Positions 14,590 through 23,352 are shown, counted from the stretch's first letter. The stretch: DNA of 64,000 bases from Amycolatopsis sp. MtRt-6 (GCF_017308975.1 NZ_JADWPD010000037.1:50047-114046), one strand, 5' to 3'. Program-made: numbers and translations. The notes: a model not told the origin generated them from the sequence alone.

Positions 14590-16089
14590 CTAAGGGTTTC
14601 CCCTAGCCAGCGGCAGCGCGAAGCCGAACCGCGAACCGCCTTCCGGCCGCCGCTGCGCCCAGATCCGGCCGTGCTGGCGGGTGATGATCCGGTAGGACAG
14701 GGCCAGCCCGATCCCGCTGCCGCGCTCCTTGGCCGTGAACGACTGGGCGAACGGGTCGTGCGGCAGGCCGCGCCCCTGGTCGTCCACGGTGAGCACGCCC
14801 TCATCGCCCTCGACCGTGGTCGTCAGCACCATCCGGCGGTCCGCCGGCGGGCACGCGGCCAGCTCGTCGATCGCGTTGAAGCAGAGGTTCAGCAGCACCT
14901 GCCCGGTGAGCACGCGTTCGCACCGCACCGGCACGGGGTCCGGGTGCTCCCGCACGACGACCTCCACGCCGGCGGCGTCGGCACGCAGGCGGACGAAGTA
15001 CAGGCACTCGGCGAGAATCTCGCCCAGCTCCGTGACCTGCCGGACGTGCTCGAGGTGCCCGACGAAGGCCCGGACCGCGCCCACGATCGTGCTGGCGCGG
15101 TCGATCTGCCGCACGGCGCTGCCGATCCCGAAGGCGAGCGGCTCGGCCGCCTTCGCCGACAGCTCGCCCGCGGCCGCCAGGGCCTCGGCGTGCCGGGTGG
15201 CTCCGCCGAGGAAGTTCCCGGCCGCGGCGAGGGGCTGGCCGAGCTCGTGCGCGATCGCCATCGCCATGTCGCCCATCGCGGTGTAGCGGGCGAGGTAGTT
15301 CTCCCGCTGCAGCTCGCGTTCCCGCCGGACCTCCTCGTGCACGCGCCCCGACACGTCGTGCAGGATCATCAGCCACGCGTCGCCGGCGTCCCGCAGCCGC
15401 TCCAGGCTGCCCTCCAGCCACACCGGATCGGCGTCGCCCCGGACGGCCAGCCGCACCGCCGTGACCGGGTCGGCGCGGTCGCGTATTTCGTCCCATGTGG
15501 ACGCACGGCCGCCGAGCCGCAGCGTGCCGTAGCGCGCCAGCGGCCCGAGCTCGTCCGCCGGGTCCGCGCCCAGGAGGGCGAGCGCGGTGTCGGTGGCGAA
15601 CTGCACGAGACCGGTGCCGTCGAGCACCAGCGCGACGGTGGCGGTGTGGTGCGCGAGCGCGTCGACGTAGGACGTCGTCAGCCGCAGCCGCTGTTCGATC
15701 TCCTGCTCGCGTTCGATGTCGCGGAACTGGACCATGACCGCCGGCCCCTGGGCCAGCTCGACGCGGGCCGCGACGACGTCGGTGGGAATCACCCGGCCCG
15801 ACCGGCTGCGGTAGTGCCACTCGTACCGGCAGGTGCCCTTGTCTACGGCTTCCTGCAGCAGCGCCCGGCCGATGACGCGGTCGTACTGCTGGGCCGAGCT
15901 GCTCATGTCGTTGGCCTTGAGCGGCCGCAGCTCGCTGACGCTCCACCCCAGCAGCTCGCTCGCGGCCGGATTGGCCCACAGGATCCGCTTGGTGTCCGCG
16001 TCGTGCACGAGCACGCACGTCCGGCTGGCGTGCATCATCGCGACGAAGTCGCCGGCGACCAGTTCGGGGGCACGGGGATCCACCTGCAT
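14590..16089 (-). CDS. PAS-domain sensor histidine kinase (FixL-like), probable iac sensor
   Basis: A 499-residue kinase without membrane segments. Two PAS-like domains occupy about residues 15-130 (ILWANPAASELLGWSVSEL) and 135-260; a linker helix leads to the phospho-acceptor segment AMAIAHELGQPLAAAGNF, then the N-box LCFNAIDELA, VDDQGRGLPHD and GSGIGLALSYRII. It is soluble, so it should detect a cytoplasmic signal, probably a pathway aromatic as TodS/StyS-type kinases do. No partner is adjacent; the FixJ regulator 2 kb away is the natural one. It is divergent from iacA. Haem binding as in FixL is not indicated by clear residues. Confidence 0.87.
   Translation of the reverse strand: MQVDPRAPELVAGDFVAMMHASRTCVLVHDADTKRILWANPAASELLGWSVSELRPLKANDMSSSAQQYDRVIGRALLQEAVDKGTCRYEWHYRSRSGRVIPTDVVAARVELAQGPAVMVQFRDIEREQEIEQRLRLTTSYVDALAHHTATVALVLDGTGLVQFATDTALALLGADPADELGPLARYGTLRLGGRASTWDEIRDRADPVTAVRLAVRGDADPVWLEGSLERLRDAGDAWLMILHDVSGRVHEEVRRERELQRENYLARYTAMGDMAMAIAHELGQPLAAAGNFLGGATRHAEALAAAGELSAKAAEPLAFGIGSAVRQIDRASTIVGAVRAFVGHLEHVRQVTELGEILAECLYFVRLRADAAGVEVVVREHPDPVPVRCERVLTGQVLLNLCFNAIDELAACPPADRRMVLTTTVEGDEGVLTVDDQGRGLPHDPFAQSFTAKERGSGIGLALSYRIITRQHGRIWAQRRPEGGSRFGFALPLARGNP
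14591..14605. promoter_or_regulatory. Candidate response-regulator box ahead of iacG
   Basis: The dyad TAAGGGTTTCCCCTA ends in the stop codon region of the sensor kinase gene and is 80 bases upstream of the iacG start. A related 15-mer stands 85 bases upstream of iacA (11 of 15 positions identical as written on this strand). Matching spacing on opposite strands suggests a shared activator site; binding by the FixJ-type protein is an inference. Confidence 0.4.
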
Positions 16090-16124
16090 CGGCCCAGCGT
16101 AAGCCGGATGACGCCGCCGCGCGC

Positions 16125-16139
16125 TGAAGGAATCCCCTA
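16125..16139. promoter_or_regulatory. Candidate response-regulator box ahead of iacA
   Basis: TGAAGGAATCCCCTA lies in the 134-base gap between the sensor kinase and iacA. Read towards each gene, this box and the one before iacG share T-N3-GGAA-N-CCC-N-TA. It is 85 bases before the iacA start. No clear sigma-70 hexamers are visible downstream, consistent with an activator-dependent promoter. Confidence 0.4.
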
Positions 16140-16223
16140 CGCCGGGCGTGGGCGCTACTGATTGCGTTCACCCGGCCCGCCTCCCTACTTTCGACGAGGA
16201 AGCTGCGACGAGGAGGAGGCGCG

Positions 16224-17348
16224 ATGGCGCACACGAACGAGTTCGCGGGCGTGCTCGCCGAACTCGCCGAGCGGAGGCTGGAGTTCCGCGAGCAACGGTA
16301 CGTGCCGAAGGACTTCATCGCCCGGCTCAAGCAGCTCGGTCTCTACCGCGCCGCGACCCCGGCGAAGTTCGGCGGCGAGCCGCTGCCGCCCGCCGAGTTC
16401 CTGGACCGCGTCGAGCGGATCTCCGCGGTCGACGGCTCGACCGGCTGGGTCGCCAGCTTCGGCTCGTCGCTGGTCTACCTGGCCGCGCTGCCCCTGGAAA
16501 CGCAGGCCGAGCTTTACCGCGACGGGCCGGACCTCGTCTTCGCCGGCGGGCTGTTCCCCATGCAGGCCGCCGCGCCCACCGAACGTGGTTACCTCGTCGA
16601 CGGGCGCTGGAAGTTCGCGAGCGGGTGCATGGGCGCGGACGTGCTCGGTGTCGGCCTGGCCGGCGACTCCGGCACCGGCGGCAAGCCGCGCACGGCGCTG
16701 CTGCGGCCCGAGCAGTGCGAGATCGTCCAGGACTGGGACGTCGTCGGCATGCGCGGCACCGGCTCGTTCGACCTCGTGGTGCGCGGGGTCGAGGTCCCGC
16801 GCGAATGGACGTTCATCCGGGGCGGCGAGCCCACCGTGGACGAGCCCCTCTACCGCTACCCGGCGCTCGCCTACGCCTCGCAGGTGCTTTCGGTGGTCGG
16901 GGCCGGTGTCGCCGGTGCGGCACTCGGCTACGCGAAGGAGGCCGGTGGCGGGTACACCGGGGTGACCGGCGCGCCCAAGCTCGCCGAACGCCCTTACTAC
17001 CGCGGCGAAGTGGCCCGGGCCGAGGCCGAACTGAGCTCGGCGCGAGCATGGTTCTACGACCTGAGCGACGAGGTGTGGCAGCACGTCCTGGCCGGACGGC
17101 CCGCCACCGACGAGCAGAACGCGCGGCTGCGGCTCGCCTCGGCCCACCTCGCCAAGGTGTCTTCCGACGTCGTCGCCAGGCTGGTCGAGATCTCCGGCAC
17201 CGCGCCCATCCACATCGGACACCCGCTGCAGGACCTGCTCGGCGACGCGCTGGTGCCCAAGCAGCACGCGTTCCTCGGCCCGTCGGTCTTCGACGCGGCC
17301 GGCGCCGTCCTGATGGGACTGCCGCCCACGACCCCCGGCTTCCGCTGA
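16224..17348 (+). CDS. iacA: Indole-3-acetate monooxygenase IacA (acyl-CoA dehydrogenase fold)
   Basis: A 374-residue flavoprotein of the acyl-CoA dehydrogenase/group D monooxygenase fold, with GGEPLPPAEFLDRVERISAVDGSTGW, VVGMRGTGSFDL in the middle beta domain and a helical C-terminal half. In this family the protein uses reduced flavin from a separate reductase, here IacG, to oxygenate an aromatic substrate. Gene order iacABCDEF with iacG and iacH nearby identifies it as the first enzyme of indole-3-acetate breakdown, which hydroxylates the indole ring at C2. Alone, HsaA- or HpaB-like substrates would be possible; order is the deciding evidence. The ATG follows GAGGAGGAGG. Confidence 0.87.
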   Translation: MAHTNEFAGVLAELAERRLEFREQRYVPKDFIARLKQLGLYRAATPAKFGGEPLPPAEFLDRVERISAVDGSTGWVASFGSSLVYLAALPLETQAELYRDGPDLVFAGGLFPMQAAAPTERGYLVDGRWKFASGCMGADVLGVGLAGDSGTGGKPRTALLRPEQCEIVQDWDVVGMRGTGSFDLVVRGVEVPREWTFIRGGEPTVDEPLYRYPALAYASQVLSVVGAGVAGAALGYAKEAGGGYTGVTGAPKLAERPYYRGEVARAEAELSSARAWFYDLSDEVWQHVLAGRPATDEQNARLRLASAHLAKVSSDVVARLVEISGTAPIHIGHPLQDLLGDALVPKQHAFLGPSVFDAAGAVLMGLPPTTPGFR

Positions 17349-17374
17349 CCAGAACCCGACCCCGAGGAGGCCGG

Positions 17375-17740
17375 ATGCGCGCGCTCTTCTGCATCGGCAT
17401 CAACCAGAACTTCTTCGACCTGCCCGCCGGCGGCATCACGACCGGGCACGTGTGGCAGGCGACTGTGTCCATGATGGACAGTCTGAAGGCGTTGCCGGGT
17501 GTGGACTTCATCGCCGACTTCGACGACGACTCCCACCTGGTCGGGCCGTCGGACGGCTGGCCGTGGACCTGCTACATCCTGGCCGACGTCGACAGCCAGG
17601 AGACCGTCAAGGCCGCCTGCAACCTCTTCCGCACCACCCCGGTGGGTGACGGTGAAGCCAAGCTGTGGCGGTTCGCCAAGGTCGAAGCCCGGATGGGCCG
17701 CGCGCTCACCGTGCGCGAAGACGTCGAGCTGCCCGACTGA
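17375..17740 (+). CDS. iacB: IacB-like small protein
   Basis: A 121-residue protein with MRALFCIGINQNFFDLPAGG, GHVWQATVSMMDSLKALPG and GWPWTCYILADVDSQETV. It occupies the IacB position between IacA and IacC in known iac clusters and has the right size. Its fold looks like a small alpha/beta ferredoxin-type barrel; in the indole-acetate pathway it has been proposed to help turn the unstable IacA product to dioxindole-3-acetate. GAGGAGG precedes the ATG. It is 26 bases after iacA and 16 before iacC. Confidence 0.8.
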   Translation: MRALFCIGINQNFFDLPAGGITTGHVWQATVSMMDSLKALPGVDFIADFDDDSHLVGPSDGWPWTCYILADVDSQETVKAACNLFRTTPVGDGEAKLWRFAKVEARMGRALTVREDVELPD

Positions 17741-17756
17741 CCCCGGACGGAGGATC

Positions 17757-19040
17757 ATGACCGACAACATCGTGGCGAGCGCGCCCGCGGACCTCGTCCG
17801 CGAGGACCGCGTCGCCGGCCGCCTGTACACCGACCCGGAGATCTTCGAGCAGGAGCTGACGAAGGTCTTCGAACGGACCTGGGTGTGGGTCGCCCACGAC
17901 AGCGAGCTGCCCAGGCCCGGGACGTTCAAGTCCACCTTCGTCGGCCGGCACCCGGTGGTGGTGACCCGGGACCGCAAGGGGAACGTCCACACGATGGTCA
18001 ACCGCTGCCGGCACCGCGGCGCGAGCCTCTGCGAGAAGCCGTACGGGCAGGCGAACGGGTTCACCTGCCCGTACCACGCCTGGTCCTACGGCCTCGACGG
18101 CACGCTGCGCGGCGTGCCCTACCCCGACGGCTACGAAGGGGTGCTGGACAAGAAGGACCTTTCGCTGCGCAAGCTGCGCACCGAGAGCTTCCACGGCATG
18201 ATCTTCGCGACTTTCGCCGAGGACATCGAGCCCCTGGACGACTTCCTCGGCGACGCCAAGCTCTGGATCGAGCGGTTCTTCAAGCAGGGTGGCGGCTACC
18301 CGGTCAAGGTACTCGGCAGGCACCGGTTCAAGTTCCGCGGCAACTGGAAGATCCAGCTGGAGAACACCACCGACGGCTACCACTTCCCGATCGTGCACCG
18401 CTCCTGGATGGCGTCGGTCGACGCGGAGACCGCGGACATGATGTCGTTCATGACCGATCCGGCGGCGATCACCCACCACCTGGGCAACGGCCACAGCGTG
18501 AGCGTCATGGTGCCCGGCCACGCCGACCTCGACGCCGACGACGGCACCGAGCCGCTCCAGCCCCGCTTCGACGTGCTCGCCGCGGAGCTGAAGCAGCAAG
18601 GCCTGGACGACACGGCCGTCCGCAAGCTGGTCCGGGCCATGCACGGGACCGGCTTCAACCTCAACCTGTTCCCGAACGTGTCGATGTCCATCTCGTTCTT
18701 CCGCGTGCTGCGTCCGCTCTCGGTCGGCGAGACCGAAATCGAACACGTGGCACTCGGCCCGGACGGGCCCGCCGCGATCGTCGACCCGGTGAACCGGGAA
18801 CGCCTGCGCATCCACGAGCACTTCCAGGGCCCCTTCGGCTTCGGCACCCCCGACGACGCCGAAGGCTGGGACCGCGTCCAGCGCGGCGCCCAGGCCGTGC
18901 CCGAGATGCCCATCCTGGTCAACCGCGGCCTGGCGCGGGAGAAGACGAGCCCCGAAGGCTGGCCGACCTCGCACGTCACCGACGAGACCGGCATGCGCGC
19001 GGCCTACCGGCAGTGGAAGCGGATGATGAACGATGACTGA
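17757..19040 (+). CDS. iacC: Rieske dioxygenase large subunit IacC
   Basis: A 427-residue ring-hydroxylating oxygenase alpha subunit. The Rieske cluster ligands are Cys84, His86, Cys104 and His107 (NRCRHRGASLC, then FTCPYHAWSYG). The catalytic iron site is marked by ENTTDGYHFPIVH. With IacD and the reductase IacF it forms the three-component oxygenase that attacks dioxindole-3-acetate in the iac route. GGAGG lies nine bases before the ATG. The last eight bases overlap iacD, as expected for alpha and beta subunits made in equal amounts. Confidence 0.9.
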   Translation: MTDNIVASAPADLVREDRVAGRLYTDPEIFEQELTKVFERTWVWVAHDSELPRPGTFKSTFVGRHPVVVTRDRKGNVHTMVNRCRHRGASLCEKPYGQANGFTCPYHAWSYGLDGTLRGVPYPDGYEGVLDKKDLSLRKLRTESFHGMIFATFAEDIEPLDDFLGDAKLWIERFFKQGGGYPVKVLGRHRFKFRGNWKIQLENTTDGYHFPIVHRSWMASVDAETADMMSFMTDPAAITHHLGNGHSVSVMVPGHADLDADDGTEPLQPRFDVLAAELKQQGLDDTAVRKLVRAMHGTGFNLNLFPNVSMSISFFRVLRPLSVGETEIEHVALGPDGPAAIVDPVNRERLRIHEHFQGPFGFGTPDDAEGWDRVQRGAQAVPEMPILVNRGLAREKTSPEGWPTSHVTDETGMRAAYRQWKRMMNDD

Positions 19041-19539
19041 GGCAACCATCGCCACCCCGGTTTCCGCCGACCCGAGGGTGCAGCGGGCAATCGAGCTGAT
19101 CTGGCGCGAAGCCGAGCTCCTGGATCGTAAGAACTACGAGACCTGGAACGGCCTCTACGCCGAGGACGGGTTCTACATCGTGCCCGTCGACCCGGCCACC
19201 GAGGACTTCGCGGGCACCTTGAACATGGTCTACGACGACGCCCGGATGCGGCGGATGCGCGTCGCCCGGATGACCGAGGGCTACGCCATCGCCGCGGTCG
19301 ACGCCGCCCGGACCGTCCGGACGGTGTCCCGGTTCGTCGCCGAGTCCGTTTCGGACACCGACGTCGTCGTCCGCTCGGCGCAGGTCCTCGTCGCCTACAA
19401 ACGCGGCCACCACGACATCTGGGCGGGCGATCTCGTCCACCGGATCCGGCTGTCGGACGCGGGGGACCGGATCGTGCAGAAGGTGATCCGGCTCGTCGAC
19501 TGCGACGACGTCGTCCCGGCCGCGGGGTTCCTGCTGTGA
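19033..19539 (+). CDS. iacD: Rieske dioxygenase small subunit IacD
   Basis: A 168-residue NTF2-fold beta subunit: AIELIWREAELLDRKNYETW, LYAEDGFYIVPVDP, RMTEGYAIAA, then a beta-rich C-terminal half with SAQVLVAYKRG. It has the size and pattern of aromatic-ring-hydroxylating dioxygenase small subunits, giving the alpha3-beta3 oligomer with IacC. It overlaps iacC by eight bases and the GTG of iacE by four. No motif sets its substrate apart. Confidence 0.88.
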   Translation: MTEATIATPVSADPRVQRAIELIWREAELLDRKNYETWNGLYAEDGFYIVPVDPATEDFAGTLNMVYDDARMRRMRVARMTEGYAIAAVDAARTVRTVSRFVAESVSDTDVVVRSAQVLVAYKRGHHDIWAGDLVHRIRLSDAGDRIVQKVIRLVDCDDVVPAAGFLL

Positions 19540-20273
19540 GCGCCGCGCAGGTCGCGGTCGTCACCGGCGGGGCGAACGGGCTCGGCGAGGCGATCGTGCG
19601 CCGCCTGCACGCCGACGGCTACCGCGTCGCGATCGCGGACCTCGACGGCGCCGCCGCCGACGCGCTCGCGAAGGAACTCGGCGACGCCGCGACGGGGTAC
19701 GCGGTCGACGTGGGCGACCGGGCCGCCCTGGAGCGGCTGCTGGCCGCGGTGCTGGCCGATTTCGGCGCCGTGCACGTCCTGGTCAACAACGCCGCCCGCA
19801 CCCAGGCCCGGCCGCTCCTGGAAATCACGACCGGCGAGCTCGAAGCCGTCATGAGGACCAACTTCGGCGGGACGTTCACCGCCTGCCAGATCTTCGGCGC
19901 CCACCTCGCCGGGCAGGGTTACGGGCGCATCGTCAACATGGCGTCGCTGGCCGGGCAGAACGGCGGGACCGCGACCGGCGGGCACTACGCGTCGTCCAAG
20001 GGGGCGATCCTGACCGCGACCAAGGTGTTCGCCCGGGAACTGGCGCCACGCGGGGTGACGGTGAACGCCGTTTCGCCCGGCCCGCAGGACAGCCCGGCGG
20101 TGCGCTCGCTCATCGGCGAGGAGAACCTCGAGGGCTACGTGCGGAACATCCCGGTGGGCCGGCTCGGCGACCCGGCGTTCATCGCCCGGATGGTCGCCCT
20201 GCTGGTGTCCCCGGAGGCCGCGTCGGTCACCGGCGCCTGCTGGGACGCCAACGGCGGGTTGTTCCTGCGATGA
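19536..20273 (+). CDS. iacE: Short-chain dehydrogenase/reductase IacE
   Basis: A 245-residue SDR with the nucleotide loop VTGGANGLGEAI, NNAARTQ, catalytic Ser in VNMASLAGQNGG and Tyr/Lys in HYASSKGAIL. In the iac pathway IacE is assigned to formation of dioxindole-3-acetate after the IacA step. The GTG start overlaps the iacD stop and the stop overlaps iacF, so the whole iacCDEF stretch is translationally coupled. Confidence 0.88.
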   Translation: MSAAQVAVVTGGANGLGEAIVRRLHADGYRVAIADLDGAAADALAKELGDAATGYAVDVGDRAALERLLAAVLADFGAVHVLVNNAARTQARPLLEITTGELEAVMRTNFGGTFTACQIFGAHLAGQGYGRIVNMASLAGQNGGTATGGHYASSKGAILTATKVFARELAPRGVTVNAVSPGPQDSPAVRSLIGEENLEGYVRNIPVGRLGDPAFIARMVALLVSPEAASVTGACWDANGGLFLR

Positions 20274-21214
20274 CGGCCATCGAGGTCCGCGTCGCGGAAG
20301 TCACCGAGGAAGCCGCCGGTGTCCGGAGCCTGCGCCTGGTCCGGGCCGACGGCGAACCGTTCGGCGCCTTCGAGGCCGGGGCGCACGTCGACGTCACCGG
20401 GCCGACCGGCGTGCTCCGGCAGTACTCGGTGTGCAGCCCGCCCGACGACCTGTCGGCGTTGCTCGTCGCGGTCAAGCTCGAACCGGAATCGCGGGGCGGC
20501 TCGGCGGCCCTGCACACCGTGGTGGCGGGGGACACGCTGGAGATCGGTGCCCCGCGGAACCTGCTGCGCCTCGCCGGCGGGGCGGACCGCCACGTCCTCG
20601 TCGCCGGCGGGATCGGGATCACGCCGCTGCTGAGCCTGGCCTACGAGCTGCGCCGGCGTGGCGAGGTGTTCGAACTGCACTACTTCGCCCGGAAGCGTGC
20701 CGAAGCGGCGTTCGCCGACCTGCTGGAGCAGTGGGCGGAGGTGCGCCTCCACATCGGCGTGCCCCGCGCCGAACACCCCACGCTGCTCAAGGAGGTGACG
20801 TCCCGGCTCACCCCGGCCAGTCACGTCTACACCTGCGGGCCGGACGGGTTCATGGCGCAGGTCTCGGCGGTGTTCGCGCCGGTAGTGGGGGAGGACCGGG
20901 TCCACATCGAGCACTTCGTGGCGGCCGGGATCGACACCAGTGGTGACCAGCCTCTGACGGTCGAGCTCGACACCGGTGAGGTCTTCGACGTCCCCGCCGG
21001 CAAGTCCATCCTCGCGGTGCTGACCGAGAACGGCATCGACGTGTTCAAGTCCTGCGAAGAGGGAATCTGCGGCTCCTGCGTCTCCGGGGTCCTGGACGGC
21101 GTTCCCGACCACCGCGACCAGTGTCTCTCGGCGGCCGAGAAGGCGGCCGGGGACCAGATGGCGCTGTGCGTGTCCCGAGCGCTGGGTGAACGGCTGAAGA
21201 TCGAACTGTACTGA
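20270..21214 (+). CDS. iacF: Oxygenase reductase IacF (phthalate dioxygenase reductase type)
   Basis: A 314-residue fusion in the order FMN domain (VLRQYSVCSPPDD), NAD domain (RHVLVAGGIGITPLLSLAYEL, YTCGPDGFM) and C-terminal plant-type [2Fe-2S] ferredoxin (CEEGICGSCVSGV with a later QCLS Cys). This is the VanB/PDR layout and it passes electrons from NADH to the IacC Rieske centre without a separate ferredoxin. It closes the iacABCDEF operon, overlapping iacE by four bases. Confidence 0.9.
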   Translation: MTAIEVRVAEVTEEAAGVRSLRLVRADGEPFGAFEAGAHVDVTGPTGVLRQYSVCSPPDDLSALLVAVKLEPESRGGSAALHTVVAGDTLEIGAPRNLLRLAGGADRHVLVAGGIGITPLLSLAYELRRRGEVFELHYFARKRAEAAFADLLEQWAEVRLHIGVPRAEHPTLLKEVTSRLTPASHVYTCGPDGFMAQVSAVFAPVVGEDRVHIEHFVAAGIDTSGDQPLTVELDTGEVFDVPAGKSILAVLTENGIDVFKSCEEGICGSCVSGVLDGVPDHRDQCLSAAEKAAGDQMALCVSRALGERLKIELY

Positions 21215-21251
21215 CCGGCATCGCCCGGCAGCCCGCCGTTACGCTGGCAAG

Positions 21252-21815
21252 ATGAGCGGAGTGGCGTACGGATCCGGCCGGCAGGCCCTCCTGGAGGCGA
21301 CGGTCCGGATCGTCGCGGCCCAGGGACTGCGGGGGCTGACCTACCGCGCGGTGGCGGCCGAGGCGGGGGTCACGCACGGCTCCGTCCGGTACCACTTCGG
21401 CGACCGCGCCACGCTCATCGAAGAGGCACTGGTGTACTGCGTCGAGCGCAGCATCAAGGAGACGGAGCTGACGTCGGACCTGCCCGGCTTCGACGGCTTC
21501 GCCCGCGGGCTCGTGTCCCTGGTCGTGACCGATCCCGACGCGCAGGCGTTCCAGTACGAGCTGATGCTCGAAGCCCGCCGCCGGCCGGAACTGCGGGACA
21601 CCATCCGCCGCGTCAACGAGTCCTACCGCGTCGCCACCCACCAGGAGCTCGCCCGCCACGGCCTCGACGACCCGGACCTGACCGACCTGGTCTACGCCGC
21701 GCTCGACGGCCTGGTCTTCCAGCAGACCGCCTTCGCCGACACCACCCGGACCGAGCGGGCCGTCGAAGTCCTGCGCCAACTGCTCGAAACCTACGCCACG
21801 GCCAGGTCGGCGTAG
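21252..21815 (+). CDS. TetR-family regulator
   Basis: A 187-residue repressor: N-terminal HTH (LTYRAVAAEAGVTHGSVRYHFGDR is the turn region, about residues 31-54) and an all-helical ligand-binding half. It lies 37 bases after iacF in the same direction and ten bases before the convergent GH51 gene. It may control the iac operon, the divergent promoter at 4507-4534, or both, with an aromatic acid as inducer; no operator could be tied to it. It marks the right edge of the catabolic island. Confidence 0.82.
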   Translation: MSGVAYGSGRQALLEATVRIVAAQGLRGLTYRAVAAEAGVTHGSVRYHFGDRATLIEEALVYCVERSIKETELTSDLPGFDGFARGLVSLVVTDPDAQAFQYELMLEARRRPELRDTIRRVNESYRVATHQELARHGLDDPDLTDLVYAALDGLVFQQTAFADTTRTERAVEVLRQLLETYATARSA

Positions 21816-21824
21816 GGGCCGTGC

Positions 21825-23315
21825 TCAAGTGACGCGGATCAGGTTCCACGACAGCGGCGGGAGCGTGATCGCCGGCTCGCCGCCGTCGAGGGGCCGGCTT
21901 TCGGCGGTTCGGGGCACGACCCGGTGGGGTTCTTCCTCGGTGTTCGCGGCCAGGGGGTCGCCGCCGCCGAGGTAGGTGTGGGTGGCCCGGGTCAGGTGGG
22001 GGAAGGCGCGCAGCTCGATGGTCAGCGGCAAGGCCGCGTGCTGGTCGCGGTTGACCGCGAAGACCACGACCCCCTCGTCGTCGCGGACCGCCACCGCGTC
22101 CAGCAGCGGCACCTCGCCGAATTCGGCTGTCTCGTAGCTCGGCGCCGTGATCGCCGGCCGCAGCACCTCGCCGCGTCCGTAGCGGCTCGTCAGGGCGAAC
22201 GGGTGGAAGATCGTCTGCCGCCAGGCGGGACCGGCCGGCTCGGTGCGGATCGCGCCGATCGCGTTGACCAGCTGGGCCAGGCAGGCGATGCGGACCCGGT
22301 CGGCGTGGCGCAGGAGGCTGATCAGCATGCTGCCGACCACGACGGCGTCGACCACGGTGTACCGCTCTTCGAGCAGGCGCGGCGCTCGTTCGAACACAGC
22401 GCGTTCGCCGGCGGGGTCCGGCGAGTGCCACACGTTCCACTCGTCGAAGGCGAAGCCGAGGCGTTTCTTGTGGCGCCCCTTCGCTCGCACGTAGTCCGCG
22501 GTGGCGATGGCCGTGTCGAGGTAGGCGTCCATCCCGGTCGCGCAGGCCAGGAAGCTCGCACGATCGCCGTCCCGCTCCTGGCTGTAGGAGTGCAGCGAAA
22601 GGTAATCGACCTGCTCGTAGCAGTGTTCGAGCACGGTGGCGTCCCACTCGGGGAACGTCGGCATCCCCGCGCCGGACGAGCCGCACGCGACGAGCTCGAT
22701 GCCCGGATCCACCAGCCGCATCGCCTGCGCCGCCCGCGCGGCCAGCCGCGCGTACTCCTCGGCGGTCTTGTGCCCCAGCTGCCACGGGCCGTCCATTTCG
22801 TTGCCCAGGCACCAGACCTTCACCGCGTGCGGTTCGGCCACCCCGTGCGAGCGCCGCAGGTCCGACCAGTACGTCCCGCCGGGGTGGTTGCAGTACTCGA
22901 CGAGGTTCGCCGCCGCCGCCACGCCGCGGGTGCCGAGGTTCACCGCGAGCATCGGCTCCGCGCCGGCCCGCCGGGCCCAGGCGCAGAACTCGTCGGTGCC
23001 CACCGCGTTGCTCTCCACCGATTTCCACGCCAGGTCGAGCCGGGTGGGACGGTGCTCCCGGGGGCCGACGCCGTCCTCCCAGCGGTACCCGGACACGAAG
23101 TTCCCGCCCGGGTACCGCAGGATCGGCACCCCCAGCTCGGTGACGAGCTCCGTCACGTCGCCGCGGAAACCGTGCTCGTCGGCGGTCGGGTGGCCCGGCT
23201 CGTGGATGCCGGTGTGGACGCAGCGGCCGAGGTGCTCGACGAACGACCCGTACAGCCGCGGGTCGGTTTCGCCGACGACGAAGGCGGGGTCGACGACGAG
23301 CCGGGCCTGGGACAT
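21825..23315 (-). CDS. GH51 alpha-L-arabinofuranosidase
   Basis: A 496-residue intracellular glycosidase without signal peptide. Motifs are LYGSFVEHLGRCVHTGI, RYPGGNFVSGYRWEDGVG, the acid/base Glu in VWCLGNEMDGPW and the nucleophile Glu in FAFDEWNVW, all typical of GH51. It removes arabinofuranosyl residues from imported arabino- or arabinoxylo-oligosaccharides. It is the last gene of the leftward sugar operon; GAAGGAAA precedes the ATG. Length matches the family. Confidence 0.93.
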   Translation of the reverse strand: MSQARLVVDPAFVVGETDPRLYGSFVEHLGRCVHTGIHEPGHPTADEHGFRGDVTELVTELGVPILRYPGGNFVSGYRWEDGVGPREHRPTRLDLAWKSVESNAVGTDEFCAWARRAGAEPMLAVNLGTRGVAAAANLVEYCNHPGGTYWSDLRRSHGVAEPHAVKVWCLGNEMDGPWQLGHKTAEEYARLAARAAQAMRLVDPGIELVACGSSGAGMPTFPEWDATVLEHCYEQVDYLSLHSYSQERDGDRASFLACATGMDAYLDTAIATADYVRAKGRHKKRLGFAFDEWNVWHSPDPAGERAVFERAPRLLEERYTVVDAVVVGSMLISLLRHADRVRIACLAQLVNAIGAIRTEPAGPAWRQTIFHPFALTSRYGRGEVLRPAITAPSYETAEFGEVPLLDAVAVRDDEGVVVFAVNRDQHAALPLTIELRAFPHLTRATHTYLGGGDPLAANTEEEPHRVVPRTAESRPLDGGEPAITLPPLSWNLIRVT

Positions 23316-23352
23316 GGGGTTTCCTTCCGCTGGACGACGAACGCCGGACGTC

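Noticed and set aside
21252..21815. Treating the TetR protein as the IacR of known clusters
   Set aside because: IacR is a MarR-family protein; this is clearly TetR and may serve another promoter.
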